The position numbers and the translations under genes were made by a program. Below, piece after piece: positions 1 to 7,701 of a stretch of DNA of 14,125 bases. Position 1 is the stretch's first letter; each line of letters opens with the position of its first letter. Source of the stretch: Prevotella sp. UBA3208 (GTDB lineage: Bacteria > Bacteroidota > Bacteroidia > Bacteroidales > Bacteroidaceae); NCBI GenBank assembly GCA_002363695.1, contig DEWO01000152.1, positions 1-14,125 on the forward strand, in the 5' to 3' direction. The notes below the pieces were generated by a model, which saw only the letters and a list, made by a program, of their open reading frames with translations, made no database searches and had not been told where the DNA came from.

Positions 1-1
1 C

Positions 2-1630
2 ATACCGGAAAATGCGGTCAGCGCCCTGCTCATGGACAAACGCACCAACACCTATCTGCCCAACGGACACAACTATCAGGACCAGCGTCTGCGCTGCTAC
101 CTGCCGGGCAATGGCGGGCTGCTGACAGCCATTGCCATGATGTGTGCCGGGTGGGATGGCTGTGAAGAGAGGAATCCGGGCTTCCCCAAAGACGGCAAGT
201 GGAATGTACGCTGGGAGGGCTTACACCCCCTGCCCGGCAATGTTCAGAGACCTATAGCGTTCCCCGGGGCAGAAGGCTTCGGCAGATATACCACAGGAGG
301 CCGAGGGGGAAAAGTCTATCATGTGACGACTTTAGAGGACAGCAACGAGCCGGGCACCCTGCGATGGGCCAATGCCCAGCAAGGCCCAAAGACCATCGTC
401 TTCGATGTTTCAGGCACCATCTTCCTGAAGTCGCCCCTGCGCTTTGCCCCCAACACCACCGTTGCCGGCCAGACCGCCCCCGGCGACGGCATCTGTCTGG
501 CCGACTATCCCGTCATGGTCTCCTCGAACAATATCATCCGCTACCTGCGCTTCCGACTGGGCAACCGGCAGGTGGCCCACCATGAGGGCGACGGTTTGGG
601 CGGCAGTCGCTGTCACGACATCATCATCGACCACTGCTCCATCAGCTGGAGCATCGACGAATGTCTCTCGGTCTATGGCAACAAGGACTTCACCGTACAA
701 TGGTGCATCGTGAGTCAGAGCCTCAACAATGCCGGACACAAGAAGGGCGCCCACGGCTATGGGGGCAACTGGGGCGGCAATGGTGCCTCCTACCATCACA
801 ATCTGATAGCCCATCATACTTCGCGCACTCCCCGCCTGGGTCCGAGTCCGTTTACTCAGGAAGACGAGCGCATGGACCTGCGCAACAATGTCATCTACAA
901 CTGGACGGCTAACGGCTGCTATGGTGGCGAGGGCATGACGGTAAACATCGTCAACAACTACTACAAGCCAGGACCTGGTACTCCAACAGATTTAAGAGGT
1001 ATGCGCATTGCAGCCCCCAACATCCGGACCTCGCAATACACCCACCACGACAGTCCCCGTCCGAACGTCTGGGACCGGATGTGGCACGTCTGGGGCAAGT
1101 ATTACGTCAGTGGCAACGTCAACAGCAGATATCCTGAAGTGACGAAGGACAATTGGACGTATGGCATTTACAACCAAATCAACCCCGAGGCCAACGACGG
1201 CACCTATACCGCCGCCACCCGCGACACCATCCGTCTGGCAAAGCCCATGCCCTATGCTCCTGTTACCACGCAGTCGGCAACAGAGGCCTACGAGCTGGTG
1301 CTCAATCAGGCTGGTGCCAGCTTGCACCGCGATGCACTCGACAACCTCATTGTCAGTGATGTCCGCGACGGCAAGGCCTCCTTCACGGGCAAAGGCTGCG
1401 ACCCGGGCATCATCAATACCCAGAACGATGTGCAGATAGAGGGCGGTCCCTGGCCTGAGTTGAAAAGTCTGCCAGCCCCCAAGGACACTGACGGCGACGG
1501 CATGCCCGACGACTGGGAGCACCAGCACGGTCTGAACCCCAACGACGCTAACGACGGAAACGACACCGATGCCCAAGGCTACACCATGCTGGAAAACTAC
1601 TTAAATGACCTGATTTTACACCTAAAATAA
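2..1630 (+). CDS. PL1-family pectate lyase, C-terminal part of a larger protein (5' end outside window)
   Basis: Secreted enzyme expected to cut polygalacturonate/pectin by beta-elimination. The frame is open to the window edge, and the first in-frame ATG (32) has no signal peptide behind it, so the true start lies upstream. Counting from that ATG, residues 1-68 are not pectate lyase; they resemble the tail of another domain (GNGGLLTAIAMMCAGWDG, then FPKDGKWNVRWEGL), perhaps a six-hairpin glycosidase, but I cannot name it. The PL1 parallel beta-helix begins at FPGAEGFGRYTTGGRGG (about residue 77). It contains IIIDHCSISWSIDE (Asp200, probable Ca2+/substrate region) and SRTPRLGP (Arg265-Arg268, the R-x-P-R type catalytic arginine motif). 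Residues 485-505 form a DTDGDGMPDDWE calcium-binding motif typical at the end of Bacteroidetes pectate lyases. It is clearly paralogous to the next gene. PL1 assignment is seen in the sequence; pectate as substrate is inferred from the family. Confidence 0.88.
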   Translation: MPENAVSALLMDKRTNTYLPNGHNYQDQRLRCYLPGNGGLLTAIAMMCAGWDGCEERNPGFPKDGKWNVRWEGLHPLPGNVQRPIAFPGAEGFGRYTTGGRGGKVYHVTTLEDSNEPGTLRWANAQQGPKTIVFDVSGTIFLKSPLRFAPNTTVAGQTAPGDGICLADYPVMVSSNNIIRYLRFRLGNRQVAHHEGDGLGGSRCHDIIIDHCSISWSIDECLSVYGNKDFTVQWCIVSQSLNNAGHKKGAHGYGGNWGGNGASYHHNLIAHHTSRTPRLGPSPFTQEDERMDLRNNVIYNWTANGCYGGEGMTVNIVNNYYKPGPGTPTDLRGMRIAAPNIRTSQYTHHDSPRPNVWDRMWHVWGKYYVSGNVNSRYPEVTKDNWTYGIYNQINPEANDGTYTAATRDTIRLAKPMPYAPVTTQSATEAYELVLNQAGASLHRDALDNLIVSDVRDGKASFTGKGCDPGIINTQNDVQIEGGPWPELKSLPAPKDTDGDGMPDDWEHQHGLNPNDANDGNDTDAQGYTMLENYLNDLILHLK

Positions 1631-1643
1631 TCAATAATCCACC

Positions 1644-1671
1644 TTTGATTCGCTTTTTATTCATACCTTTG
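1644..1671 (+). promoter_or_regulatory. Bacteroidetes-type promoter for the second pectate lyase
   Basis: A TACCTTTG box (1664-1671) matches the Bacteroidetes -7 consensus TAnnTTTG. A TTTG (1644-1647) lies 16 bases upstream and may be the -33 element, slightly closer than the usual spacing of about 20. It sits in the 79-base gap between the two lyases, 38 bases before the second start codon, so the second lyase and GH3 gene can be transcribed separately from the first lyase. Confidence 0.6.
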
Positions 1672-1709
1672 CAAGCAAAAATAGTTTAACAATAAATATT
1701 ACATTCATC

Positions 1710-4340
1710 ATGAAGAAATTATTAGGAGCATTATTATTGCTCATTAGCAGCATCATGGTAACAGCCCAAGACAAATATTTTGCATTTCCTGGTGCAGAAG
1801 GTTTTGGCAGATATGCCACTGGTGGTCGCGGCGGTGTCGTAAGACATGTAACAAATTTGAACGACAGCGGTACGGGTTCGCTGCGAGCAGCCTTGAATGG
1901 CACAGCTAAAAAGATGATCGTCTTCGACGTGTCAGGAACTATACACTTGAAGTCAGCGCTTCACATTACCAGCAATACGACCATAGCCGGACAATCTGCT
2001 CCCGGTGACGGCATCTGCATTGCAGACTACCCATGCGATATCAAGGGCAACAATGTCATTGTACGTTACATGCGCTTCCGTCTGGGCAACAAGAACATCA
2101 CCATGAATGGTGCAGACGGCTGGGATGGCTTTGGTTCATTGGATTGCAATAACATCATCATTGACCACTGTTCCGTGAGTTGGAGTGCCGACGAATGTCT
2201 GTCGATGAGCGGTTGCAGGGACATTACTGTACAATGGTGTATGGTTACACAAAGTATGACTTACTCTGGACACACAAAAGGCAATCACGGCTACGGAGGC
2301 AACTGGGGCGGTGCTGGTTCGTCATACCACCACAACCTGATGGCCCATCACGGGAGCCGTACTCCCCGTCTTGGTCCGCGTCCCACAACACAGCTTGACG
2401 AGCGCATGGACATGCGCAACAATGTCATGTATAACTTTGGTGGAAACGGTTGCTATGGCGGTGAGGCCATGAAGGTGAACATTGTCAACAACTACTACAA
2501 GCCCGGTCCTGCCACCAAGAGCAATAGCTACGAATATCGCATAGCTGCTCCAGGCATACGCACAACGGAGTATGTGACCAACAGCGATGGTTCTCACAAC
2601 GACTACTATCCTGCTTGGCACATCTGGGGCAAATACTACGTGACGGGTAACTACAACACCAAGCATCCCGAGCTCATTTTGGATGAGAACCAGTGGAACA
2701 TGGGTATCTACGAGCAAATTGATGCAGGTGGTAACGATGGGACTTATACTGCAAAGACCAAGGATACCATCAGAATTACCGAACCCATTCCCTTTGTGGC
2801 TGTTACTACTCACTCGGCCGAACAAGCTTATGAGAAAGTATTGAAGTATGCCGGTGCCAGCCTGCATCGCGACTCTTACGACACCGAGATGGTCAACGAT
2901 GCAGCCAACGGTACAGCCAAGGTCTATGCCGATGCCTACAACAACGATGGCACCAAGACCGGCAGTAAGCTGGCAGGCGGCATCATCAATTCTCAAGAGG
3001 ACCTGAAGCCTGCCGGTGCAGGCAGCGACTGGAGTGCATGGCCTACCCTGAACAGTACGGCTGCGCCCACCGATACTGACGGCGATGGTATGCCGGATGC
3101 CTGGGAAGACACCCACGGACTGAACAAAAACGATGCCACCGACGGTACCAGTTATTCTGAAGGCTCTGGCTATACCAATGTCGAGGTATACCTGAACTCC
3201 TTGGTTGAGGACATCACCAACGCCCAGAACGAAGGAGGTGTGATGGTGGGCGAGACTCTCCCCGGAGAATCGATTCCTGTCACTTACACCATAGCTAACA
3301 GCACTTTCCAAAGCGAAGGCAGCGGTGCTGAAGTGTGGAACTTTGCCGACGGCTTGAGCATTACCGGAGCAAATGCCGCCTACTCGGGCGGTGAAGACTA
3401 CAATGTAAGTGGCATTGGAAATATCGTCAACAACACGCTCTACACCATCCACATACCCGAAGGCATATCTATTAGCTCTATCACCATTACCGGCTTCTGC
3501 AATACAGCCTCAGGCACCTCAAAACTGGCAGAACTGAACGGAAAGGACATAACAGACAAAAACTACAACTTTCCCAACCGAAACAACGGAGCCAAGACTT
3601 ATAACATCACATTGGCTACCGCTGCCACGGGTACACTGACCTTCAAGCTGTCGGGCGGCAACCGCAACCGTCTGTCCATCGTTCTTCATGGGGTCAAGGC
3701 TGGCGAGGGAGTCACGCCTCCCACACCATTCGACCCCTCAACAGGTGGGGGCGGCGACGATACAGAGTCGGTCACCTACATCATCTCTGCCGCAACAACA
3801 AATGCGGAGAAAGACGCGACGACCTATTCCTTCACTAGCGAAGATAAGACGTTTACCATGACCAACAGTGGCAATAAGGGATATGGTGCAGGCACAACGG
3901 CCTCCGAGACGTTCAAACTATCGAATAACGTGCTCTATACACTGAGTCTGCCCGACGGTGTCAGTATCTCTAAGGTGAAAGTCACCGGCTATACGAATGA
4001 AGACGGACAGACGGGCTATGTCAAGGAAATCAACGGCGTAGCCTACGATGAGTCTGCTGGTACCTTCCCTGCACGCGACCAGAGCGGTGACGGCAAGAAT
4101 CCACCCATGAGCGATGTCGTGTTCGTACTGCCGACACCGGCTACGGGCAGCCTTTCTCTTAAGACCTACAAACAGCTTGCCATCAAGTTGGAACTTACCG
4201 CAGGTTCTGCAACCGGCATTGCTACTGTCAAGACGGTCATACCGAACGACGGTGTATTCTACACCCTCCAGGGTGTCCGCGTGGACCATCCCTCGAAGGG
4301 CATCTACATCCAGAACGGCAAAAAGATTATCATCAAATAA
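1710..4340 (+). CDS. Secreted PL1-family pectate lyase with two C-terminal beta modules and sorting-like tail
   Basis: Exported pectate lyase of 876 residues. Residues 1-19 are a signal peptide (MKKLLGALLLLISSIMVTA). The PL1 beta-helix starts at FAFPGAEGFGRYATGGRGG (about residue 24) and includes IIIDHCSVSWSADE (Asp152) and SRTPRLGP (Arg217, Arg220), the putative Ca2+/substrate and catalytic-arginine regions. A DTDGDGMPDAWE calcium-binding motif begins at residue 455. Two related beta-rich modules follow, about 524-665 and 688-831. Both open with VTY-I, carry a 'LYTxxxPxGxSIS' stretch and end in an 'L-IxL' strand; they may bind carbohydrate. The last 40 residues (from 836) match a tail common on Prevotella exoproteins and may be a secretion/sorting signal. 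The catalytic half aligns closely with the preceding lyase, indicating gene duplication. The GH3 gene begins five bases after the stop, so they are probably cotranscribed. Confidence 0.92.
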   Translation: MKKLLGALLLLISSIMVTAQDKYFAFPGAEGFGRYATGGRGGVVRHVTNLNDSGTGSLRAALNGTAKKMIVFDVSGTIHLKSALHITSNTTIAGQSAPGDGICIADYPCDIKGNNVIVRYMRFRLGNKNITMNGADGWDGFGSLDCNNIIIDHCSVSWSADECLSMSGCRDITVQWCMVTQSMTYSGHTKGNHGYGGNWGGAGSSYHHNLMAHHGSRTPRLGPRPTTQLDERMDMRNNVMYNFGGNGCYGGEAMKVNIVNNYYKPGPATKSNSYEYRIAAPGIRTTEYVTNSDGSHNDYYPAWHIWGKYYVTGNYNTKHPELILDENQWNMGIYEQIDAGGNDGTYTAKTKDTIRITEPIPFVAVTTHSAEQAYEKVLKYAGASLHRDSYDTEMVNDAANGTAKVYADAYNNDGTKTGSKLAGGIINSQEDLKPAGAGSDWSAWPTLNSTAAPTDTDGDGMPDAWEDTHGLNKNDATDGTSYSEGSGYTNVEVYLNSLVEDITNAQNEGGVMVGETLPGESIPVTYTIANSTFQSEGSGAEVWNFADGLSITGANAAYSGGEDYNVSGIGNIVNNTLYTIHIPEGISISSITITGFCNTASGTSKLAELNGKDITDKNYNFPNRNNGAKTYNITLATAATGTLTFKLSGGNRNRLSIVLHGVKAGEGVTPPTPFDPSTGGGGDDTESVTYIISAATTNAEKDATTYSFTSEDKTFTMTNSGNKGYGAGTTASETFKLSNNVLYTLSLPDGVSISKVKVTGYTNEDGQTGYVKEINGVAYDESAGTFPARDQSGDGKNPPMSDVVFVLPTPATGSLSLKTYKQLAIKLELTAGSATGIATVKTVIPNDGVFYTLQGVRVDHPSKGIYIQNGKKIIIK

Positions 4341-4345
4341 ACGAT

Positions 4346-5614
4346 ATGAAAAAACTACTATTAACTACACTATTCATGTTAGGCACGTCTGCAGTCATGG
4401 CGCAGACGCTTCCGTATCAGAATCCTGCCCTTACGGCAGAGGAACGGGCAGAGGACCTGCTGGGCCGGCTGACCGTCGAGGAGAAAGCCAAGCTGATGAT
4501 GGACGTGTCGCCCGCCATTCCCCGGCTGGGCATTCCCGCCTTCCAATGGTGGAACGAGGCCCTGCACGGTGTGGGGCGCAACGGCTTTGTCACCGTCTTC
4601 CCCATCACCACGCAGATGGCTGCCTCGTGGGACGACCAACTGCTCTACAAGGTGTTTACCGCCGTCAGCGACGAGGCCCGCGCCAAGAACCAGGAGGCCA
4701 AGAAGTCGGGCAACGTGCAGCGCTACCAGGGGCTGTCGTTCTGGACGCCCAACATCAACATCTTCCGTGACCCCCGCTGGGGACGCGGTCAGGAGACGTA
4801 TGGCGAAGACCCCTATCTGACGGAGCGCATGGGACTGGCCGTGGTCAACGGACTGCAGGGCCAGACCATGGACGGACGGCGACTGCCGCAGAGCAAGTAT
4901 GCCAAGCTGCTGGCCTGCGCCAAGCACTTTGCCGTGCACAGCGGTCCCGAGTGGAACCGCCACGTATTCGACATCCAACAGTTGCCCGAGCGCGACCTGT
5001 GGGAGACCTACCTGCCGGCCTTCAAGGCGCTGGTGCAGAAGGGCAACGTGGCCGAGGTCATGTGTGCCTACCAGCGCATCGACGGCGACCCCTGCTGCGG
5101 CAATGCCCGCTACGAGCAGCACATCCTGCGCGACGACTGGGGATTCCAGGGACTTATCACCAGCGACTGCGGAGCCATCCGCGACTTCCTGCCCCAGTGG
5201 CACAACGTGTCGAAGGACAACGAGGCAGCCGCCTCGAAGGCCGTGCTCAGCGGCACCGACGTCGAGTGCGGCTCGGTCTATAAGAGCCTGCCCGCCGCCG
5301 TCAAGCGCGGCGACATCACGGAGCAGCAGATGGACGTCAGCCTGAAGCGCCTGCTGGTGGCCCGCTTCCGACTGGGCGACTTCGACAAGGACGAGCTGGT
5401 GGAGTGGACCAAGATTCCCTCGTCAGTCATTGCCTCTAAGGAGCATAAAGCCCTCTCCCTGCAGATGGCCCGCGAGGGCACCGTCCTGCTGAAGAATAAC
5501 GGCGTGCTGCCCCTTTCAGACATCGGACATCAGGCATCGTCGTCATGGGCCCCAATGCCAACGACAGCATCATGCAGTGGGGCAACTACAGCGGCTATGC
5601 CACCAAGACGGTGA
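4346..5614 (+). CDS. GH3 beta-xylosidase/beta-glucosidase, N-terminal fragment (frameshifted gene)
   Basis: N-terminal half of a GH3 exo-glycosidase, probably a beta-xylosidase releasing xylose from oligosaccharides. Residues 1-19 are a signal peptide (MKKLLLTTLFMLGTSAVMA). The catalytic barrel shows RDPRWGRGQETYGEDPYL (Arg141 onward), AKHF (Lys193-His194) and GLITSDCGAI, in which Asp274 is the predicted nucleophile. The SDCGAI form and the PA14 insert downstream resemble Prevotella Xyl3A-type enzymes. GH3 similarity ends at NNGVLPLS; the last 20 or so residues (from about 5525 to the stop) are out-of-frame translation. The expected continuation, GIVVMGPNANDS, is found in another frame from about 5533. 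The start is five bases behind the pectate lyase stop. Unless sequencing error explains the shift, the product lacks the C-terminal GH3 domain and is probably inactive. Confidence 0.85.
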   Translation: MKKLLLTTLFMLGTSAVMAQTLPYQNPALTAEERAEDLLGRLTVEEKAKLMMDVSPAIPRLGIPAFQWWNEALHGVGRNGFVTVFPITTQMAASWDDQLLYKVFTAVSDEARAKNQEAKKSGNVQRYQGLSFWTPNINIFRDPRWGRGQETYGEDPYLTERMGLAVVNGLQGQTMDGRRLPQSKYAKLLACAKHFAVHSGPEWNRHVFDIQQLPERDLWETYLPAFKALVQKGNVAEVMCAYQRIDGDPCCGNARYEQHILRDDWGFQGLITSDCGAIRDFLPQWHNVSKDNEAAASKAVLSGTDVECGSVYKSLPAAVKRGDITEQQMDVSLKRLLVARFRLGDFDKDELVEWTKIPSSVIASKEHKALSLQMAREGTVLLKNNGVLPLSDIGHQASSSWAPMPTTASCSGATTAAMPPRR

Positions 5615-6933
5615 CCATCCTGGAGGGCCTGCGCCAGCAGTTGGGCAACGTACCCTATATACAGGGCTGCGGACTGACCCGCAACGAGGTCTTCGAGAGC
5701 CGCTTCGACAAGATGCGTGCGCCCTTGGGCCAGCAGGGTATGCAGGCCGTCTACTGGAACAATACCGAGATGAAGGGCCGTCCCGTGACGACGGTCAACA
5801 TGAGCAGTCCCGTCAACCTGAGCAACGGCGGCAACACCGTCTTCGCCCCCGGCGTCAATCTGGAGAACTTCTCCGCCCGCTACGACGGCACGCTGATACC
5901 TACCGAGGACGAGACGCTCTATCTGCGCGTCGGTGCCGACGACAAGGTGCGCGTCATCGTCAACGGCGACACGCTGGTCAACATCTGGAAGGTGCGCCAG
6001 CGCATTCAGGAGGCCACGCCCGAACTGAAGGTCAAGAAGGGCGGCAGCTATCGCATCCAGATTGACTACGTGCAGGAGGGCGGCATGGCAGCCATGCAGT
6101 TCGACGTCTGCAAGAAGCTCACCCCCACCCGCGAGCAGCTGCTGGCCCAGATAGGCAGTGCCGAGACCGTCGTCTTCGTCGGCGGCATCTCGCCGCGCGT
6201 CGAGGGTGAGGAGATGAAGGTCAGCGACCCGGGCTTCAAGGGTGGCGACCGCACCGACATCGAGCTGCCACAAGTGCAGCGCGACCTGCTCAAGATGCTG
6301 CACGATGCCGGCAAGCGCGTGGTCTTCGTCAACTGCTCCGGCGGTGCCGTGGCACTGGTGCCCGAACAGGAGGAGACCTGCGATGCCATCGTCCAGGCGT
6401 GGTATGGCGGCGAACGGGGTGGCGAGGCTGTCGCCGAGGTGCTGACTGGCCGGTACAACCCCTCGGGCAAGCTGCCCATGACGTTCTATCGCAGCGTCAA
6501 CGACCTGCCCGACTTCCTGGACTACCGTATGCAGAACCGCACCTACCGCTACTTCCGCGGCCAGGCCCTCTACCCCTTCGGCTACGGACTCAGCTACACC
6601 ACGTTCGACATCGGCAAGCCTGTATATATAAATAATAAGGTACGCGTGACGGTCAGGAATACGGGCAGTCAGGACGGCACCGAGGTCGTTCAGGTCTACA
6701 TACGCCGTCAGGCCGACACCGAGGGTCCGCTGAAGACCCTGCGCGGCTACCAGCGTGTCACGCTGAAGGCCGGCCAGAGCAAGACCGTCGACATAGACCT
6801 GCCCCGCCAGCGCTTCGAGGGCTGGGACGCCAAGACCAACACCGTGCGCGTCGTACCCGGCCGCTACGAGTTGATGGTAGGCTCGTCCAGTGCCGACCGC
6901 GACCTGAAGAAGATACAGGTCAACATCCGGTAA
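5545..6933 (+). CDS. GH3 glycosidase, C-terminal fragment with PA14 insert and Fn3-like end (frameshifted gene)
   Basis: Second half of the GH3 gene. The first ATG in this frame (5545) lies inside the conserved GH3 motif VVMGPNAND and is therefore unlikely to be an original start. The frame resumes GH3 homology from GIVV at 5533. Residues about 77-190 are a PA14 insert (lectin-like, shaping the active site in this subgroup; ending near AAMQFDVCK). Then comes the second GH3 alpha/beta domain (VVFVGGISPRVEGEEMKV; Glu220-Glu223 region is a candidate for the acid/base). YNPSGKLPMTFYRS and YPFGYGLSYTTF follow, both GH3 signatures, then an Fn3-like domain from about residue 360 to 462. It has no signal peptide, so if translated alone it would stay in the cytoplasm. 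Together with the upstream fragment the protein would be about 860 residues, normal for PA14-containing GH3 enzymes. Confidence 0.83.
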   Translation: MGPNANDSIMQWGNYSGYATKTVTILEGLRQQLGNVPYIQGCGLTRNEVFESRFDKMRAPLGQQGMQAVYWNNTEMKGRPVTTVNMSSPVNLSNGGNTVFAPGVNLENFSARYDGTLIPTEDETLYLRVGADDKVRVIVNGDTLVNIWKVRQRIQEATPELKVKKGGSYRIQIDYVQEGGMAAMQFDVCKKLTPTREQLLAQIGSAETVVFVGGISPRVEGEEMKVSDPGFKGGDRTDIELPQVQRDLLKMLHDAGKRVVFVNCSGGAVALVPEQEETCDAIVQAWYGGERGGEAVAEVLTGRYNPSGKLPMTFYRSVNDLPDFLDYRMQNRTYRYFRGQALYPFGYGLSYTTFDIGKPVYINNKVRVTVRNTGSQDGTEVVQVYIRRQADTEGPLKTLRGYQRVTLKAGQSKTVDIDLPRQRFEGWDAKTNTVRVVPGRYELMVGSSSADRDLKKIQVNIR

Positions 6934-6957
6934 GCGGTGCCGGGACGTTGAGCGAAT

Positions 6958-7010
6958 AAAAAAACGAGGGGAGGTGCCGCACAACACGTGCCGGGCACCT
7001 CCCCTTTCTT
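6958..7010. terminator. Bidirectional intrinsic terminator between GH3 and HU genes
   Basis: An 11-bp perfect stem GGGGAGGTGCC (6968-6978) / GGCACCTCCCC (6994-7004) is extended by an inner GCAC (6979-6982) / GTGC (6988-6991) pair with a five-base loop. TTTCTT follows on the + strand. Seven As (6958-6964) precede the stem, giving a U-tract when read from the - strand. It therefore fits termination of both the GH3 transcript and the convergent HU transcript. Confidence 0.88.
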
Positions 7011-7118
7011 ACAAGGTCTTTATAAAACATTGAACTATTAAACTGGCGCGCTGTCACAGCGGGCGTTTCCTCTCCTCCTTCCGTGAGGGCTTTCACCCTC
7101 CGGCGAAAGGCCGCCTAC

Positions 7119-7634
7119 TTACTCGTCCGAATTAGAGCCACCGTCTGGGTCGGGGTTGGTCGAACCGCCGCCGCCCGTTGACGGGTCAGTCGTGCCGGTG
7201 TCTGTACCCGAGTCGGGCGTTTCCTCGCCCTCGGCGTCCTGCTGGCCCTCGGCCGTCGGGACTTCGACGAAGCGGAACTCCTTCTCGTCGTTCAGGCGCG
7301 AGTTCAGCTCGGCTGCGGGTTCGAAGACCACGCTAATCTTGGCCCCGGCCGTCGTCACGTCCTTCTTCTCCTTCTGGCTCTTGCCGCTCACCTTCAGCTT
7401 GAACGTGCCCAGGCCGCCGATGTTCACCGCATTGCCGTTCAGCAGTTCGTCGATGATGGACTGCGGAAAGTCGGCGAACACGCCGTTCACCTCGCCCACC
7501 GAGAACGTCGATCCGCGGGCCATTCGCTTGGCCAGCTGAGTCTCACGGATGGTTGACACGCGCGTCCACTGCGGGAAGTAAATCACTTCTTTCGTCTGCG
7601 GGTTTACACCCTTCTTCTTAATCAAGCTAATCAT
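7119..7634 (-). CDS. HU-family DNA-binding protein, Bacteroidetes type with acidic low-complexity tail
   Basis: Probable nucleoid-associated DNA-binding protein of 171 residues. The first 120 or so residues match the Bacteroidetes HU-related (HU-HIG/TIGR01201-like) family: an N-terminal extension with KKKGVNPQTKEVIYFPQ, helices around QLAKRMARGSTFSVGEVNGVF, then ELLNGNAVNIGGLGTFKLKVSGK and AKISVVFEPAAELN in place of the classical HU arm. From about residue 123 the sequence becomes an acidic Gly/Asp/Ser/Thr/Pro-rich tail ending in NSDE, probably disordered. The start gives the conserved MISLIKKK opening; an A-rich leader precedes it. The gene is monocistronic and convergent with the GH3 gene. 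A periodic palindrome array lies 68-168 bases upstream of its start codon. Its actual DNA targets are unknown. Confidence 0.88.
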   Translation of the reverse strand: MISLIKKKGVNPQTKEVIYFPQWTRVSTIRETQLAKRMARGSTFSVGEVNGVFADFPQSIIDELLNGNAVNIGGLGTFKLKVSGKSQKEKKDVTTAGAKISVVFEPAAELNSRLNDEKEFRFVEVPTAEGQQDAEGEETPDSGTDTGTTDPSTGGGGSTNPDPDGGSNSDE

Positions 7635-7701
7635 AGTCTTACAGTTTTTTTGAGGGTTAATAAATCAGTTCGTTATCTCGCCATGAGCACCCCTGTTTCC
7701 A

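Noticed and set aside
2322..3452. Antisense open frame of 376 codons opposite the second pectate lyase
   Set aside because: No family motif and no promoter; the + strand has clear PL1 homology throughout.
4379..5203. Antisense open frame of 274 codons opposite the GH3 N-terminal half
   Set aside because: Shadow of a GC-rich gene with conserved catalytic motifs on the + strand.
5505..5550. Programmed -1 ribosomal frameshift in the GH3 gene
   Set aside because: No X-XXY-YYZ slippery heptamer is in the correct phase around CCC CTT TCA GAC, and no downstream pseudoknot stands out. Mutation or sequencing error is simpler.
5545..5614. Independent second gene starting at ATG 5545
   Set aside because: The ATG lies inside the conserved GH3 motif VVMGPNAN and there is no signal peptide, so this is the broken second half of one gene.
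5530..6987. Long antisense open frame of 485 codons opposite the GH3 gene
   Set aside because: It mirrors the high-GC codon pattern of the GH3 coding strand, has no recognisable domain, and runs into the terminator stem.
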